The notes: generated by a model not told the origin, from the letters alone. A stretch of 64,000 bases of DNA from Deinococcus sp. LM3 (GCF_002017875.1 NZ_MUFV01000001.1:310001-374000), one strand, 5' to 3'; shown: positions 35,340 to 45,496, counted from the first letter of the stretch. Made by a program: numbers and translations.

Positions 35340-35927
35340 GTGCCGGGTGACAGGACCCCGGCCCGCCGCCTGACCCGCCGCGCGCTGCTGGAACGCTGGT
35401 GGCTGCTGCCGGTGGCGGGCACGGCCGGCACGTTCGGATATATGGGCTGGTACGCCACGCGCGTCACGACCGGGAAACGCACGGCAGGCGCACCCGACTT
35501 CCGGCCTGCGACCCCGCAGCGCGTGGCGGCCCTGAGCGACCTGAGCGGCGAGTGGGCCGAGCAGACCTTCACCTTCGCCGGGCGGCCCTGCACGGTGCTG
35601 CGCGTCCCGCAGGACGTGCCGGGGGCGCTGCCGGACGGCGGGTCGTTCCTGATCGCTTACTCGCGGGTCTGCACGCACCTGGGCTGCAACGTGAACCTGG
35701 TGCGCGACCCGGAGATCCTGGCCTTCGCGTTCAATTACCGTCCGCCGCGCGAGGAGCAGCACCCGCAACTGGGCTGCCGCTGCCATTACAGCGTGTTCGA
35801 TCCGCTGCGCTCCGGCGAGGCCGTGTTCGGCAAGGCGCTGCTCCCGCTGCCACGCGTGCAGTTGCAGCGGCGCGGCGCGGACCTGTGGGCCACCGGGATC
35901 GAACCTGCCCCAGACTTCACGGGATGA
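35340..35927 (+). CDS. Rieske iron-sulfur protein
   Basis: A 195-residue protein starting at GTG two bases after the previous stop. RRALLERWW and a single helix form a membrane anchor, possibly a Tat-type signal. Cluster ligands are in CTHLGC and CRCHYS (CxHxGC...CxCHxS), so a 2Fe-2S Rieske centre is present. Next to a cytochrome c domain protein it may form part of an electron-transfer chain, either of a bc/b6f-like complex or an oxidase feeding step; no cytochrome b gene is adjacent. Confidence 0.92.
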   Translation: MPGDRTPARRLTRRALLERWWLLPVAGTAGTFGYMGWYATRVTTGKRTAGAPDFRPATPQRVAALSDLSGEWAEQTFTFAGRPCTVLRVPQDVPGALPDGGSFLIAYSRVCTHLGCNVNLVRDPEILAFAFNYRPPREEQHPQLGCRCHYSVFDPLRSGEAVFGKALLPLPRVQLQRRGADLWATGIEPAPDFTG

Positions 35928-36454
35928 CGCCCACCCACGCCCCCCTGTCCTTCACCACCGGGAACGTGCAGGCCGCCAGTGCCGTGCTCCAGGCCACCGC
36001 CACGCAGTTGCAGGCGCGCGGGCACACGCTCTGGCCGCCCGACAGGCTCACGCCGCAGCACCTGCAACGGCACGACCCGCCCGGCGGATGGCACGTCGCC
36101 TGGACCGGCGCAGCGGCGACCCGCGAGGCCGTCGGGTGCTTCTGCCTGCTGACCAGCGACCCGCCCTTCTGGCCGGACGATCCGCCGGGCGAGGCGCTGT
36201 ACCTGCACAAACTGGCCGTGCATCCGTCTGCGCAGGGGCAGGGGCTGGCGCACACGCTGCTGCGCGAGGCGGCGCGCGTGACCGCCCTGGCCGGGCGTCC
36301 CTGGCTGAAACTGGATACCGACGCTGCGCGGCCCGCCCTGCACCACCTGTACGACTCGTTCGGGTTTGAACGCTGCGGGCAGCGCGAGGTGTTCGGCCTG
36401 ACCGTCATCCTGTACCGCCTGCCTGTCCCCGCAGCGGGCGGCGGCCTCCCGTGA
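35924..36454 (+). CDS. GNAT-family N-acetyltransferase
   Basis: A 176-residue acetyltransferase. The acetyl-CoA motif A is LYLHKLAVHPSAQGQGLAHTLLREAARV (Q/RxxGxG/A form) and motif B LYDSFGFERCGQREVFG. It overlaps the Rieske stop by 4 bp (ATGA), so it is co-transcribed with the ccm genes although no functional link is evident. Substrate unknown. Confidence 0.92.
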   Translation: MTPTHAPLSFTTGNVQAASAVLQATATQLQARGHTLWPPDRLTPQHLQRHDPPGGWHVAWTGAAATREAVGCFCLLTSDPPFWPDDPPGEALYLHKLAVHPSAQGQGLAHTLLREAARVTALAGRPWLKLDTDAARPALHHLYDSFGFERCGQREVFGLTVILYRLPVPAAGGGLP

Positions 36455-36484
36455 AGGAAACCGCTGCCCGCTGCACAGGTGTCG

Positions 36485-37537
36485 TTACTTGGGCGCGATG
36501 GTGTCCCGGACGGCGTAACTGAACGGAACGCTCAGGCGTGAGGTGGCCTTGCCGTAGTCGGTGACGTCCACGGACAGGGTTCCGGCGACGGTCGTGCCGG
36601 GGGCGGGGGCTGCGGCGAGGTTCAGTTCCAGGCAGCCCTGCGCGGTGAAGGCGTTGTACAGCTGCGAGAAGTACGCGTCGAGATCCCCGGCGGCGACGTT
36701 GCTGCGGAACAGGCCGCCGGTCTCGCTGGCGATGCGTTCCATCTCGGTGAAGTCGAGGCTGCCCGTGGCGTCCAGGCCGATGGCGTACACGGGCACACCG
36801 GCGGCCTTCGCGGCGGCGATGGCGTCGTCCGGCGAGTTGCTGCTGCTGTTGTCGATGCCGTCCGTGAGGGCCAGCACGATGGGGTTGGGCCGTCCGGCGC
36901 GGCTGGCGACCTTCACGGCGTCCACGACCGCGTCGTAGAAGTTGGTGCCGCCACTGGCGTACGTGGCGCTGTCGATGGCGGTGTTCAGCGCCGTCTGATC
37001 GGCGGTCAGGTCCTGGTGCAGCACACTGCCGAGCATGCCGGCCGACGGCGTACTGGTGGCCTCGAAGGACAGCACGGCCGCCTGACTGCCGCCGGTCATG
37101 CGCGCCACGAAGGCCTTGGCGGCCGCGCGGCGTTTCCCGTCCGGGTCGGTGCTGCGCATGCTGCCGGTCGCGTCGAGGGTGACGGCGGCCGTCACGGTGT
37201 TCTGCACGCTGACCTGCCCGCACACGCTGACCGTGCCGCTCACGCCGGCGGTACTGAACGTCACGGACGGGTTGCTGAGCGTGCCGGTGGCGGCCTGCGT
37301 GCCGCTCAGGGGCGTCACCCCGAACTGCACCTGCGTGGGGCTGAGGACGCGCGTGCCGTTCAGTTGCATGGTCGTGGCGGTGGGCGTGGTCGGAGCGGGC
37401 GTTCCGGCGGGGCCGCCGCACGAGGCCAGCAGCAGCGACGCTCCCATCAGCGCGCCCCAGGTGCGGCGAGGCAGTGGGCGGCGGGACAGCGGAGCGGTGG
37501 ACAGGGACGGCCGGGCAGACTGGGTGCGCTGGGGCAT
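36485..37537 (-). CDS. VWA-domain lipoprotein
   Basis: A 350-residue exported protein with AGGAGAA before its ATG. The lipobox is LLLASCGG and the following 50 residues are Thr/Pro rich. The von Willebrand A domain runs from about residue 110 to 300. The metal-site motif is LDATGSM, where DxSxS is usual, with later metal-site candidates in SGGTNFYDA and LTDGIDNSS. It probably binds another surface protein or ligand on the cell exterior. The DxTGS form still allows metal binding. Confidence 0.88.
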   Translation of the reverse strand: MPQRTQSARPSLSTAPLSRRPLPRRTWGALMGASLLLASCGGPAGTPAPTTPTATTMQLNGTRVLSPTQVQFGVTPLSGTQAATGTLSNPSVTFSTAGVSGTVSVCGQVSVQNTVTAAVTLDATGSMRSTDPDGKRRAAAKAFVARMTGGSQAAVLSFEATSTPSAGMLGSVLHQDLTADQTALNTAIDSATYASGGTNFYDAVVDAVKVASRAGRPNPIVLALTDGIDNSSSNSPDDAIAAAKAAGVPVYAIGLDATGSLDFTEMERIASETGGLFRSNVAAGDLDAYFSQLYNAFTAQGCLELNLAAAPAPGTTVAGTLSVDVTDYGKATSRLSVPFSYAVRDTIAPK

Positions 37538-37623
37538 GGTGGGTTCTCCTGGGTGGCGCGTGACCATGGATGGTCGGGGCGGAGGGTGCAGGTGGACGGG
37601 CAGGATCCGGTGCAGCCGTGTCA

Positions 37624-37778
37624 TACGGAGTCTGGTTGAACGGGCTGCAAAGACCGTTCAATCCGAGCGGATGCGACTCGTAGAGCTGCCCTGCAGAGTG
37701 GGAGAGAAACGGGTTCCGGGCGTGGAGCTGGCAATCCGGTGATGTTCCGGGTTGTCAGCGAAACAGACGAAATCCGTA
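37624..37778 (+). repeat. Dispersed two-hairpin intergenic repeat, copy 5
   Basis: It begins TACGGAGTCTGGTTGAACGGGCTGCAA and ends GAAATCCGTA. The middle is the longer form with AGAGCTGCCCTGCAGAGTGG as in copies 1 and 2. Hairpin 2 is GGCAATCCGG, TGATGTT, CCGGGTTGTC with two G-T wobbles. Its end lies at the stop of the 104-residue gene on the other strand. Confidence 0.9.
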
Positions 37779-38093
37779 TCAGGTGCGCCCGACCATCTGG
37801 GCACCGCGCAGCAGGTCGTCCTGGGCGACCCGCAACAGCTTCACCTGACTGCTCAGTTGCGCCACGCCCGACCGGACGAGCTCCAGTTCGGCGGGCGTGG
37901 TCCAGCCGGGCCGGGGAATCAGGCGCAGCAGTTCCTCCAGGTGTGGGGTGTCGGCCAGGGCGCGCAGGTCGCCGCGCAGGGCTTCCACGTCGCGGGTAAG
38001 GCCTTTCAGGTCGTGGGTGACGCGGGTCATGGCGGTTGCCGGGGCGGGCGCTGCGGGTGTGGCGGCTGTGGAGATGGTGACCTCGTCCTTCAT
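37779..38093 (-). CDS. Small helical hypothetical protein
   Basis: A 104-residue protein with AGGAGG 7 nt before the ATG. The first 20 residues are Ala/Thr/Pro rich; the rest is predicted coiled coil (THDLKGLTRDVEALRGDLRAL, LELVRSGVAQLSSQVKLLRV). No signal peptide. It could be a structural or adaptor protein. The stop codon abuts repeat copy 5, which may have trimmed or set its C-terminus. Confidence 0.75.
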   Translation of the reverse strand: MKDEVTISTAATPAAPAPATAMTRVTHDLKGLTRDVEALRGDLRALADTPHLEELLRLIPRPGWTTPAELELVRSGVAQLSSQVKLLRVAQDDLLRGAQMVGRT

Positions 38094-38298
38094 GCTGGTT
38101 CCTCCTGGGTGAACGTGCGTGGTGCGCGGTGGGGGGCGGGTTCAGGCCGTTGACTCCCCCCCGGAAGTTGCACTGAACCTCGCCTGCATTCATCTTCGGC
38201 ACGGGCCGTGATCAGACCGTGATCAGGTCGGCCCCTCCCCATGACCGGACAGCGGCCACCTGTGTGCGCGACCCGGCCCGGCCGTCTGCGCGGCACGG

Positions 38299-38304
38299 TA
38301 GATT
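38299..38304 (+). promoter_or_regulatory. -10 box TAGATT for pfkB-type gene (leaderless)
   Basis: TAGATT lies 7 nt before the ATG of the sugar kinase. Confidence 0.55.
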
Positions 38305-38311
38305 TGGGGGA

Positions 38312-39205
38312 ATGCAACTACCGTTCATCGTGAGTGCCGGGGAAGCCCTGACTGACCTCGTGACCGCCGGGGGGAACGCCTGGCACGCCCATCCGGGCGG
38401 CGCGGCCTGGAACGTCGCGCGGGCCTGCGCGTCGCTGGGGGTGCCCAGCGCCTTTGCCGGAGCGGTCGGGCAGGACAACTTCGGGGACGACCTGATCCGC
38501 GCGTCCGTGGAGGCCGGGCTGGACCTGCGGTTCATGCAGCGCGTGCCCGCCCCGACGCTGCTGGCGGTGGTGTACAGCGCCAACCCGCCCGCGTACCGCT
38601 TCCTGGGTGAGAACAGCGCCGACCTGCACTTCGACCCGACGCGCCTGCCCGCCGGGTGGCTGCGCGAGGCCCGCTGGCTGCACGTGGGCGGCATCAGCCT
38701 GGCGCGCTGGCCGCTGGCGGACACGCTGCTGGGCCTGATCGAGACGGCCCGCGCGGCCGGCGTGAAGATCAGCTTCGACCCGAACGCCCGCATCACGCAC
38801 CGCCACCCGGACTACCCGAAGGTATTCGAGGCGGTCGCCCGCCGCGCGGACCTGATGAAATTCAGTGACGAGGACCTCGCGTTCTTCTTCCCCGGCGTCA
38901 GCGAGGCGGACGTGCTGCGCCGCCTGCGCGGCCTGAACGCCCAGGCGCCCATCATCGTCACGCGCGGCGCGCAGGGAGCGACCCTGTACCACGCGGCCGG
39001 ACAGGCGAACCTGCCCGCCGCGCCTGTGCAGGTCGTGGATACCGTGGGCGCCGGGGACGCCCTGTGCGCGGGCCTGCTGGTCAGCGCCGCCGAACGCCCC
39101 GAAGCCCTGTGGAGCGAGCACCTGCGCGTCGGACTGGCCGCCGCCGCCGCCGCCTGCGCCCACGCCGGCGCGTACGCCCCCACACGGGCCGACCTGAACC
39201 TGTAA
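38312..39205 (+). CDS. PfkB-family carbohydrate kinase
   Basis: A 297-residue ribokinase-fold enzyme: N-terminal GEALTDLV, sugar-site HPGGAAWNVARACASLG and the C-terminal signature DTVGAGDALCAGLL with catalytic Asp. It phosphorylates a sugar or nucleoside such as fructose. Domain lengths are normal and the ATP-site region is intact. It is followed directly by a repeat element, then the hairpin at 39344. Confidence 0.93.
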   Translation: MQLPFIVSAGEALTDLVTAGGNAWHAHPGGAAWNVARACASLGVPSAFAGAVGQDNFGDDLIRASVEAGLDLRFMQRVPAPTLLAVVYSANPPAYRFLGENSADLHFDPTRLPAGWLREARWLHVGGISLARWPLADTLLGLIETARAAGVKISFDPNARITHRHPDYPKVFEAVARRADLMKFSDEDLAFFFPGVSEADVLRRLRGLNAQAPIIVTRGAQGATLYHAAGQANLPAAPVQVVDTVGAGDALCAGLLVSAAERPEALWSEHLRVGLAAAAAACAHAGAYAPTRADLNL

Positions 39206-39339
39206 TACGGACTCGGATTGAATGGGCTGCAAAGCCCGTTCAATCCGAGCGGATGCGAGTAAGAGAGAAACGGGTTCCGGACGTGGAGCCGGCAATCCGG
39301 TGAAGTTCCGGATTGTTGGCGAAACAAACGGAATCCGTA
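39206..39339 (+). repeat. Dispersed two-hairpin intergenic repeat, copy 6
   Basis: It starts TACGGACTCGG right after the TAA stop of the kinase gene and ends GGAATCCGTA. Hairpin 1 is GATTGAATGGGCT, GCAA, AGCCCGTTCAATC (one G-T wobble). Hairpin 2 is GGCAATCCGG, TGAAGTT, CCGGATTGTT. This copy and copy 3 are close to the consensus. Confidence 0.93.
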
Positions 39340-39343
39340 TAAG

Positions 39344-39417
39344 GGTTGATGGTTGAAAGTCGATGGTCGACAGAGGGAAGGCCCGCTCTATCGACCATCG
39401 ACCGTTGACTTTCGACG
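39344..39417. repeat. Long imperfect inverted repeat between convergent genes
   Basis: Directly after repeat copy 6, GTTGAAAGTCGATGGTCGA faces TCGACCATCGACCGTTGACTTTCGAC across about 20 nt. The inner 12 bp (GTCGATGGTCGA) are perfectly complementary. It lies between the convergent kinase and HD-GYP genes and could terminate both. Its sequence is unlike the other repeats. Confidence 0.75.
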
Positions 39418-39427
39418 CCTGCCGGGC

Positions 39428-40783
39428 TTACAGCACGAGGTGGGCGTCGTCGTGTTCGGCCATCATGCGCAGGAAGGCGTCCACGTACTGCGGGTCGAAC
39501 TGACGGCTGGCCTGCATGCGGATCTCGTTCACGGCGCGTTCGCGGGTCCAGGCGGGTTTGTACGGGCGGGCGTTCGTCAGGGCGTCGAACACGTCGATGA
39601 TCGTGAACAGGCGGGCCGTGTCGGGGATGGTGGGGCCGCGCAGGCCGCTGGGGTAGCCGGTGCCGTCCCAGCGTTCGTGGTGGTACCGCACGAGGTCCAG
39701 GGTCTCGGCGGGCAGGAAGTGCAGGTCCTGCAGCATGTCGTACCCGATGGTGGTGTGCGTCTGGATGACCTTGCGCTCGTCCGGGTCCAGGGGGCCGCGT
39801 TTGTGCAGCACGCTGTCGGGAATGGCGAGCTTACCCAGGTCGTGCAGGTACGCGCCCCAGCGCAGCGCCTTGACCTGATCCTCGTCCCAGCCGAGACGCC
39901 GCGCGAGGCGCACGCTCATGCTGACCACGCGGGTGGTGTGGCCGCCCGTGTCGTCGTCGCGGCGTTCGAGTGCGGCGCCCAGCGACCGCAGGGTCAGGTC
40001 GTTCGCGTCGCGCAGGTCGCGGATGGCGTTCCACTGGCCGAGCTGCGCGCCCAGAATCCGCGCGAAGGACGCCACGACACTCTTCTCGACCTCGTCGTAG
40101 GCGCTGCCGTCGTTGCGGGTGAGGATCAGGACGCCCAGGTGCGTGGAGGCGCGGCCGTACACCGGGGCGACGTGGTAGCTCTGCCGCTGGGGTTTCTTCA
40201 GGAGCGCCAGGGCTTCCTCGGCCACCCAGTGGTCGGCCTGGACGCTGCGGCTGTCGTTGTCGCTGGGGTGGATGGGGCGTTCCAGGAACGGTTCGAAGGC
40301 GCCCTTGGCGGCCAGGATGTGCGGGGTGCCCTGGCGGTAGGCGACGAAGGCGAGGTTCGGCGCGACCTGCAACTTGTCCAGGATGCCGATGCCGGCGCGG
40401 ATGATGGCGTCGGCGTCGCGGGCCTCGGCGAGGCGTTCGCTGCCGGCGCGCAGGGCCGTGATGGTGTTGCGTTGCCACGCGAGTTCCCGCACGACGCCCT
40501 GCTCGCGCAGGATCATGTACCCGGTGGCGCCCAGCACCAGCAGCGCGCCCAGCAGGTCGAGCGGCGTGACCGACGAGCCGGGCAGTGTCAGTGACACGAC
40601 GAACGCGACCGAGTAGGCGGCCAGGGCGCTCCAGCGCAGCGCGCCGCTGCGGTTCATGGTGACGGCGGCCATCAGAAGGGCGCCGGCGGCCATCAGTCCC
40701 TGAAGACCCTGGTAGGCGGCGTAACCGAGCAGGGCTGCGGCCAAGAGCAGCAGCAGGGTACTCCAGGGGTTCGGGCGGGACAC
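39428..40783 (-). CDS. HD-GYP cyclic di-GMP phosphodiesterase, membrane-bound, with GAF-like domain
   Basis: A 451-residue protein: two to four N-terminal membrane helices (to about 95), a GAF-like sensory region (about 120-255) and an HD-GYP domain with GGHTTRVVSMSVRLA, HDLGKLAIPDSVLHK and HHERWDGTGYPSGL. It should hydrolyse cyclic di-GMP. The start is a GTG (MSRPNPWSTL) with TACACT 6 nt upstream; no ribosome binding site, so leaderless. Confidence 0.93.
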   Translation of the reverse strand: MSRPNPWSTLLLLLAAALLGYAAYQGLQGLMAAGALLMAAVTMNRSGALRWSALAAYSVAFVVSLTLPGSSVTPLDLLGALLVLGATGYMILREQGVVRELAWQRNTITALRAGSERLAEARDADAIIRAGIGILDKLQVAPNLAFVAYRQGTPHILAAKGAFEPFLERPIHPSDNDSRSVQADHWVAEEALALLKKPQRQSYHVAPVYGRASTHLGVLILTRNDGSAYDEVEKSVVASFARILGAQLGQWNAIRDLRDANDLTLRSLGAALERRDDDTGGHTTRVVSMSVRLARRLGWDEDQVKALRWGAYLHDLGKLAIPDSVLHKRGPLDPDERKVIQTHTTIGYDMLQDLHFLPAETLDLVRYHHERWDGTGYPSGLRGPTIPDTARLFTIIDVFDALTNARPYKPAWTRERAVNEIRMQASRQFDPQYVDAFLRMMAEHDDAHLVL

Positions 40784-40789
40784 ACGCGG

Positions 40790-40795
40790 AGTGTA
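40790..40795 (-). promoter_or_regulatory. -10 box TACACT for the HD-GYP gene (leaderless)
   Basis: On the minus strand TACACT ends 6 nt before the GTG start. Confidence 0.55.
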
Positions 40796-41123
40796 GCACC
40801 AGCATGAACTTTGATTAAAGGTCGCGGGGGCCGCAGCGGCAGTGGAGAGGACCACCCGACGTGGGTGTCGGCCAGACTGAACGGACGGCCCGGCCGGACT
40901 GGGCAGCCTGAGCGGATGGCGGTGGCCAGCACGGCATCTGCGCCCCGGCGGCTGCCTGGCACTCCTGGTGGCCGGCTCCCCTTGTGGTTCAGATCGGCGC
41001 GCCGGTGAACTTCATCGATGCTTCATCTGACCGGGAGCTGACGTGAACCCTGTCACCGCACCACCCGCCACGCAACAGGCGGGACCGTGCGGCGCCGTCA
41101 CACCAGACAACGCGGAAAGAGGA
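40796..41123. other. Intergenic region between HD-GYP gene and panD
   Basis: About 330 bp without a supported gene. A GTG frame with GGGAG at 41043 reads into panD antisense and is rejected. Short inverted segments are present (for example CCGGCCGG around 40890) but no clear terminator with a T-run. Confidence 0.4.
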
Positions 41124-41489
41124 TCAGGCGGGTTGCAGGGTAGGCAGGGCGCGGTTGTGCGCGTCGACCAGCACCACGCGGGGTTCCAGGTGACGGGCCT
41201 CCTCCTCGCTGAAGTTGCCGTAGGCGGCGATGATGACCATGTCGCCGGGCTGCACGAGGTGGGCGGCCGCGCCGTTGATGCCGATCACGCCGCTGCCGCG
41301 CGGGCCGCTGAGGGCGTAGGTGCTCAGGCGGTTGCCGTTGGTGATGTTGTAGATGTCGACGCGCTCGTTGACCAGGATGTCTGCGGCGTCCAGCAGGTCC
41401 TGATCGATGGTGACGCTGCCGACATAGTCGAGGTCCGCCTGGGTGACGGTCGCGCGGTGAATCTTGGCCCTGAACATGATGCGTTCCAC
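41124..41489 (-). CDS. panD: Aspartate 1-decarboxylase
   Basis: A 121-residue proenzyme that makes beta-alanine for pantothenate and CoA. Self-cleavage gives the pyruvoyl group from S25 in DYVGSVTID; K9 and the NGNRLSTYAL and GAAAHLVQPGDMVII segments complete the active site. I use the GTG at 41489 (ERIMFRAKIHR) because TACAAT lies 8 nt upstream, the local leaderless pattern; the ATG four codons later is the alternative. Confidence 0.96.
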   Translation of the reverse strand: MERIMFRAKIHRATVTQADLDYVGSVTIDQDLLDAADILVNERVDIYNITNGNRLSTYALSGPRGSGVIGINGAAAHLVQPGDMVIIAAYGNFSEEEARHLEPRVVLVDAHNRALPTLQPA

Positions 41490-41497
41490 GAGCGGGC

Positions 41498-41503
41498 ATT
41501 GTA
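41498..41503 (-). promoter_or_regulatory. panD: -10 box TACAAT for panD (leaderless)
   Basis: TACAAT on the minus strand ends 8 nt before the GTG start of panD. Confidence 0.55.
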
Positions 41504-41628
41504 CCCGTCCCGGAGCGGCGAACAGCGAGCCCGCTCACCAGCCCGCCAGGGACGGGCGGACTGACCCGGCCCCGGATAGACCGGCGGGCAACCACCATTC
41601 CCTCCGGGCGGAGGCGAGGGGGAGCGGA

Positions 41629-43175
<1,547 letters not shown>

Positions 43176-43176
<1 letters not shown>

Positions 43177-43778
43177 CAGGCCTTCGATAGCATCACCATT
43201 GGCTTCGCATACAATCTTTTTAGCATAATCAAATATATCACATCCGCAATTAAAGTTAAAATTCCAGTGATTAGTATGAAATTCATCCTCTCTAGATAAT
43301 AAAATCCTATCAAATAAAGAAGCGACCCGATAAGCTTCGTTACCGCCAATAGATATGACTTATAGAAATTAGCACCTACAGTAAAAATGAAAGCAATGGA
43401 CATATATAAATTTTGTAGGAATGCAGAGTACCGGCCACCATAGTCAATTCCGTAGATTTCAATTATTGAGATCTGAATAGCAATAAATGAAACCAACATG
43501 ATGACTATCGACAAAAGTATAGAGCTACTCTTATAAATAATAAGATTCTTAAATACGTAGATTAAGATGATAAAATCCAGAATTAGCCAAAGAATATCAA
43601 TTGCAAGCTGAATAGTTGGAGGCCTTGATAGCAGTTTCAAGGAGTAAACAAGCTCCCAAGATATATTTAGACAAATGGCGGAGATTGGGATGTTTATTTT
43701 TTGATTTTTGATAGATATTATAATAGATAATACATATGTGGCGATCCAAAATACGCCTCCCACAAAAATTGCAGCCAT
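43176..43778 (-). CDS. Polytopic membrane protein resembling transmembrane terpene cyclases
   Basis: A 200-residue, AT-rich gene product with about seven hydrophobic helices and almost no soluble parts. A strong GGAGGGAGG precedes its ATG. Helix 2 contains LNISWELVYSL (W41, E42) and the last helix LIADVIYLIML (D179). From memory, Pyr4/PaxB/DmtA1-type transmembrane terpene cyclases share this length, topology, a WE in helix 2 and an Asp near the last helix, the two acids being catalytic. With the prenyl-synthase-like gene 58 bp upstream, a role in cyclising an isoprenoid is a reasonable guess. It could instead be an unrelated immunity or transport protein. Codon use (ATA, AAA, AGA) differs sharply from its neighbours. 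Confidence 0.62.
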
Positions 43779-43836
43779 TATTCCTCCCTCCTGTATATAA
43801 GGAAATAATTAAAGCATATGAAGATATAGTTTAATG

Positions 43837-44622
43837 TTATAATTTTGATACAATCTTTTCAAATGTTTTTTTAATATGAGAAAGAGCTAAGTCTACTGAT
43901 ATATGCCTACTTTCTTCGTCAATACTAGACATATCATCCAGAAAAGATATTACCAGTTTTTCTATAGATTCTTTATAGCCCCCCGACACACTAATATTCT
44001 GGTTTTTGTAACAAATTAATCCGGATACTTTGGACTGCATAATGTCATCTTTCAGATCTTTTAGATCGTCAATTATTTGTGTGCCAAATAAAATCATTCG
44101 TATTTTTTCTATTATGATAGGACAAGCGTGCGGGTCAATTTCTTTTATAATAGCGTGAAACATGGCGGATTTTCTCACAGAGTCGTTCTTATATAAGATA
44201 TATGGATTAAGATTGGAATTTTTGATCGTATTACAATGGGATGCGAGTAAATCTAATCTATCTATAGTATAACGGGATGAGGAAACAATATTAGGCCAGA
44301 TAGATACAGATTTAGATACTAGAATATCATACAGTGCTAAGTATTTTGGATCAGAAATCCTCTCATCTATAATATCATCCAGTACTAATTGACTATCTAT
44401 GAAATAACAGGCTGACTCGGTTATTTTTTCGATCTCAGTATAATTACTGTTACTTTTCGCCAGTTCATAGATAATGAGATTATATATCTGAGGACTTTCT
44501 AGATTTAATTCTAGCTTATCTGATAATGCGCTTGTATCCTCATCGCTTAAGCCTATCTCTTTGATTATATTTTTAATATAAGCATTTCTTTTCGCTTGTA
44601 TCATCCTGACTTCATCAACCAT
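43837..44622 (-). CDS. Isoprenyl diphosphate synthase / ComQ-like protein
   Basis: I start this 261-residue protein at the ATG overlapping the M50 gene stop by 8 bp, with GGGGG 7-11 nt upstream; a longer frame adds 19 unlikely residues. It is all-helical with two Asp-rich motifs spaced as in trans-prenyl synthases: LVLDDIID (D82, D83, D86) and QIIDDLKDLKDD (D185, D186, D189). These bind Mg-diphosphate. Family members make FPP or GGPP, and ComQ prenylates the ComX pheromone. The protein is shorter and more diverged than housekeeping synthases and lies in a peptide operon, so a ComQ-like or dedicated precursor role is likely. AT-rich, probably foreign. Confidence 0.75.
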   Translation of the reverse strand: MVDEVRMIQAKRNAYIKNIIKEIGLSDEDTSALSDKLELNLESPQIYNLIIYELAKSNSNYTEIEKITESACYFIDSQLVLDDIIDERISDPKYLALYDILVSKSVSIWPNIVSSSRYTIDRLDLLASHCNTIKNSNLNPYILYKNDSVRKSAMFHAIIKEIDPHACPIIIEKIRMILFGTQIIDDLKDLKDDIMQSKVSGLICYKNQNISVSGGYKESIEKLVISFLDDMSSIDEESRHISVDLALSHIKKTFEKIVSKL

Positions 44623-45496
44623 GCAATTTCCCCCAGAAGTATATGAGCTGCGTATATATAAATCTGCATATGATAACAATTGCGAATAATTTCGCTATCA
44701 TTATATATCCTTTCCTGTAAAAAGGGCTTTTAATTATACTTGTAAGAATTAAGTACCCATCTGAACCCTGATTGAGCGGCACTAAATTGAAAACAATAAT
44801 AGCAAGTACGGAGTTCATTGCCCATTCTATGCCAGGCACATTAGTATGCACTTTGACCAATGATGCAATAAAAAAGACATAATTTCCAAAAACTATTCCC
44901 CCAAAATTTACCAACATCGCCTGTTCTCTTTTGAGGTGGTATATCTGATTGATCTTGACAAATGCTGATGGGTATATGAAGAAAAGAAGCCCAAGCCCCA
45001 CTCTTTCTGCCTTTATACCCATGAATGATGCAAAAGCTATATGCCCTAACTCGTGTATAAAAATATAAATCAGCACTAATATATACACGGTTAAATAATT
45101 TATTTCGCCGTGAATTGGATTTTCAAAGTGAATAATAAGTGCAAAAAAAAATAATAATGTAGAAACTATAAGACTCAGCACTGCATGCATAGCACCAAAT
45201 TTACTAAGTATTGGAGGATTAATTTTAAGCGAACACAATTCAAATAAAGGAAATATTTTTCGCTTGGAACTAGTGCTTATAGAGCCCCCAGCAATATAAC
45301 CAGAGTCCCACAGCAATTTAACAAAATAGTCATATTTATGATCGTTGAGCTGAATGTTATGGTTGCCGTTAATAAAAATATCAGTGAAGTACTCAACAGC
45401 TTCGAACCTTATTTTTAAAGGCACACATTCAGCCAGCGTCAGTATCATGTCGCCGTTCTGATTTTTGGAAATTCTTACTTCATCTTTTATCTTCAT
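44615..45496 (-). CDS. Membrane M50-family metallopeptidase with possible N-terminal recognition domain
   Basis: A 293-residue protein with about six membrane helices. HELGH (H148, E149, H152) in a helix and FNLVPLNQGSDG (D246 as third zinc ligand) are the site-2-protease pattern. Residues 1-90 are soluble and have the strand-strand-helix-helix look of PqqD-like peptide-recognition domains (NGDMILTLAECVPLKI..EAVEYFTDIFI..KYDYFVKLLWDSGYI), a weak match by eye. Peptide-operon M50 proteins such as YydH of the yyd cluster are thought to process precursors. It follows the small peptide gene after a hairpin; no ribosome binding site is visible before the ATG. Confidence 0.82.
   Translation of the reverse strand: MKIKDEVRISKNQNGDMILTLAECVPLKIRFEAVEYFTDIFINGNHNIQLNDHKYDYFVKLLWDSGYIAGGSISTSSKRKIFPLFELCSLKINPPILSKFGAMHAVLSLIVSTLLFFFALIIHFENPIHGEINYLTVYILVLIYIFIHELGHIAFASFMGIKAERVGLGLLFFIYPSAFVKINQIYHLKREQAMLVNFGGIVFGNYVFFIASLVKVHTNVPGIEWAMNSVLAIIVFNLVPLNQGSDGYLILTSIIKSPFYRKGYIMIAKLFAIVIICRFIYTQLIYFWGKLHG

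Noticed and set aside
41043..41564. GTG-started frame of 173 codons antisense to panD with GGGAG upstream
   Set aside because: It lies opposite panD, has no domain features and low-complexity Gly/Val/Ala composition typical of shadow frames in GC-rich DNA.
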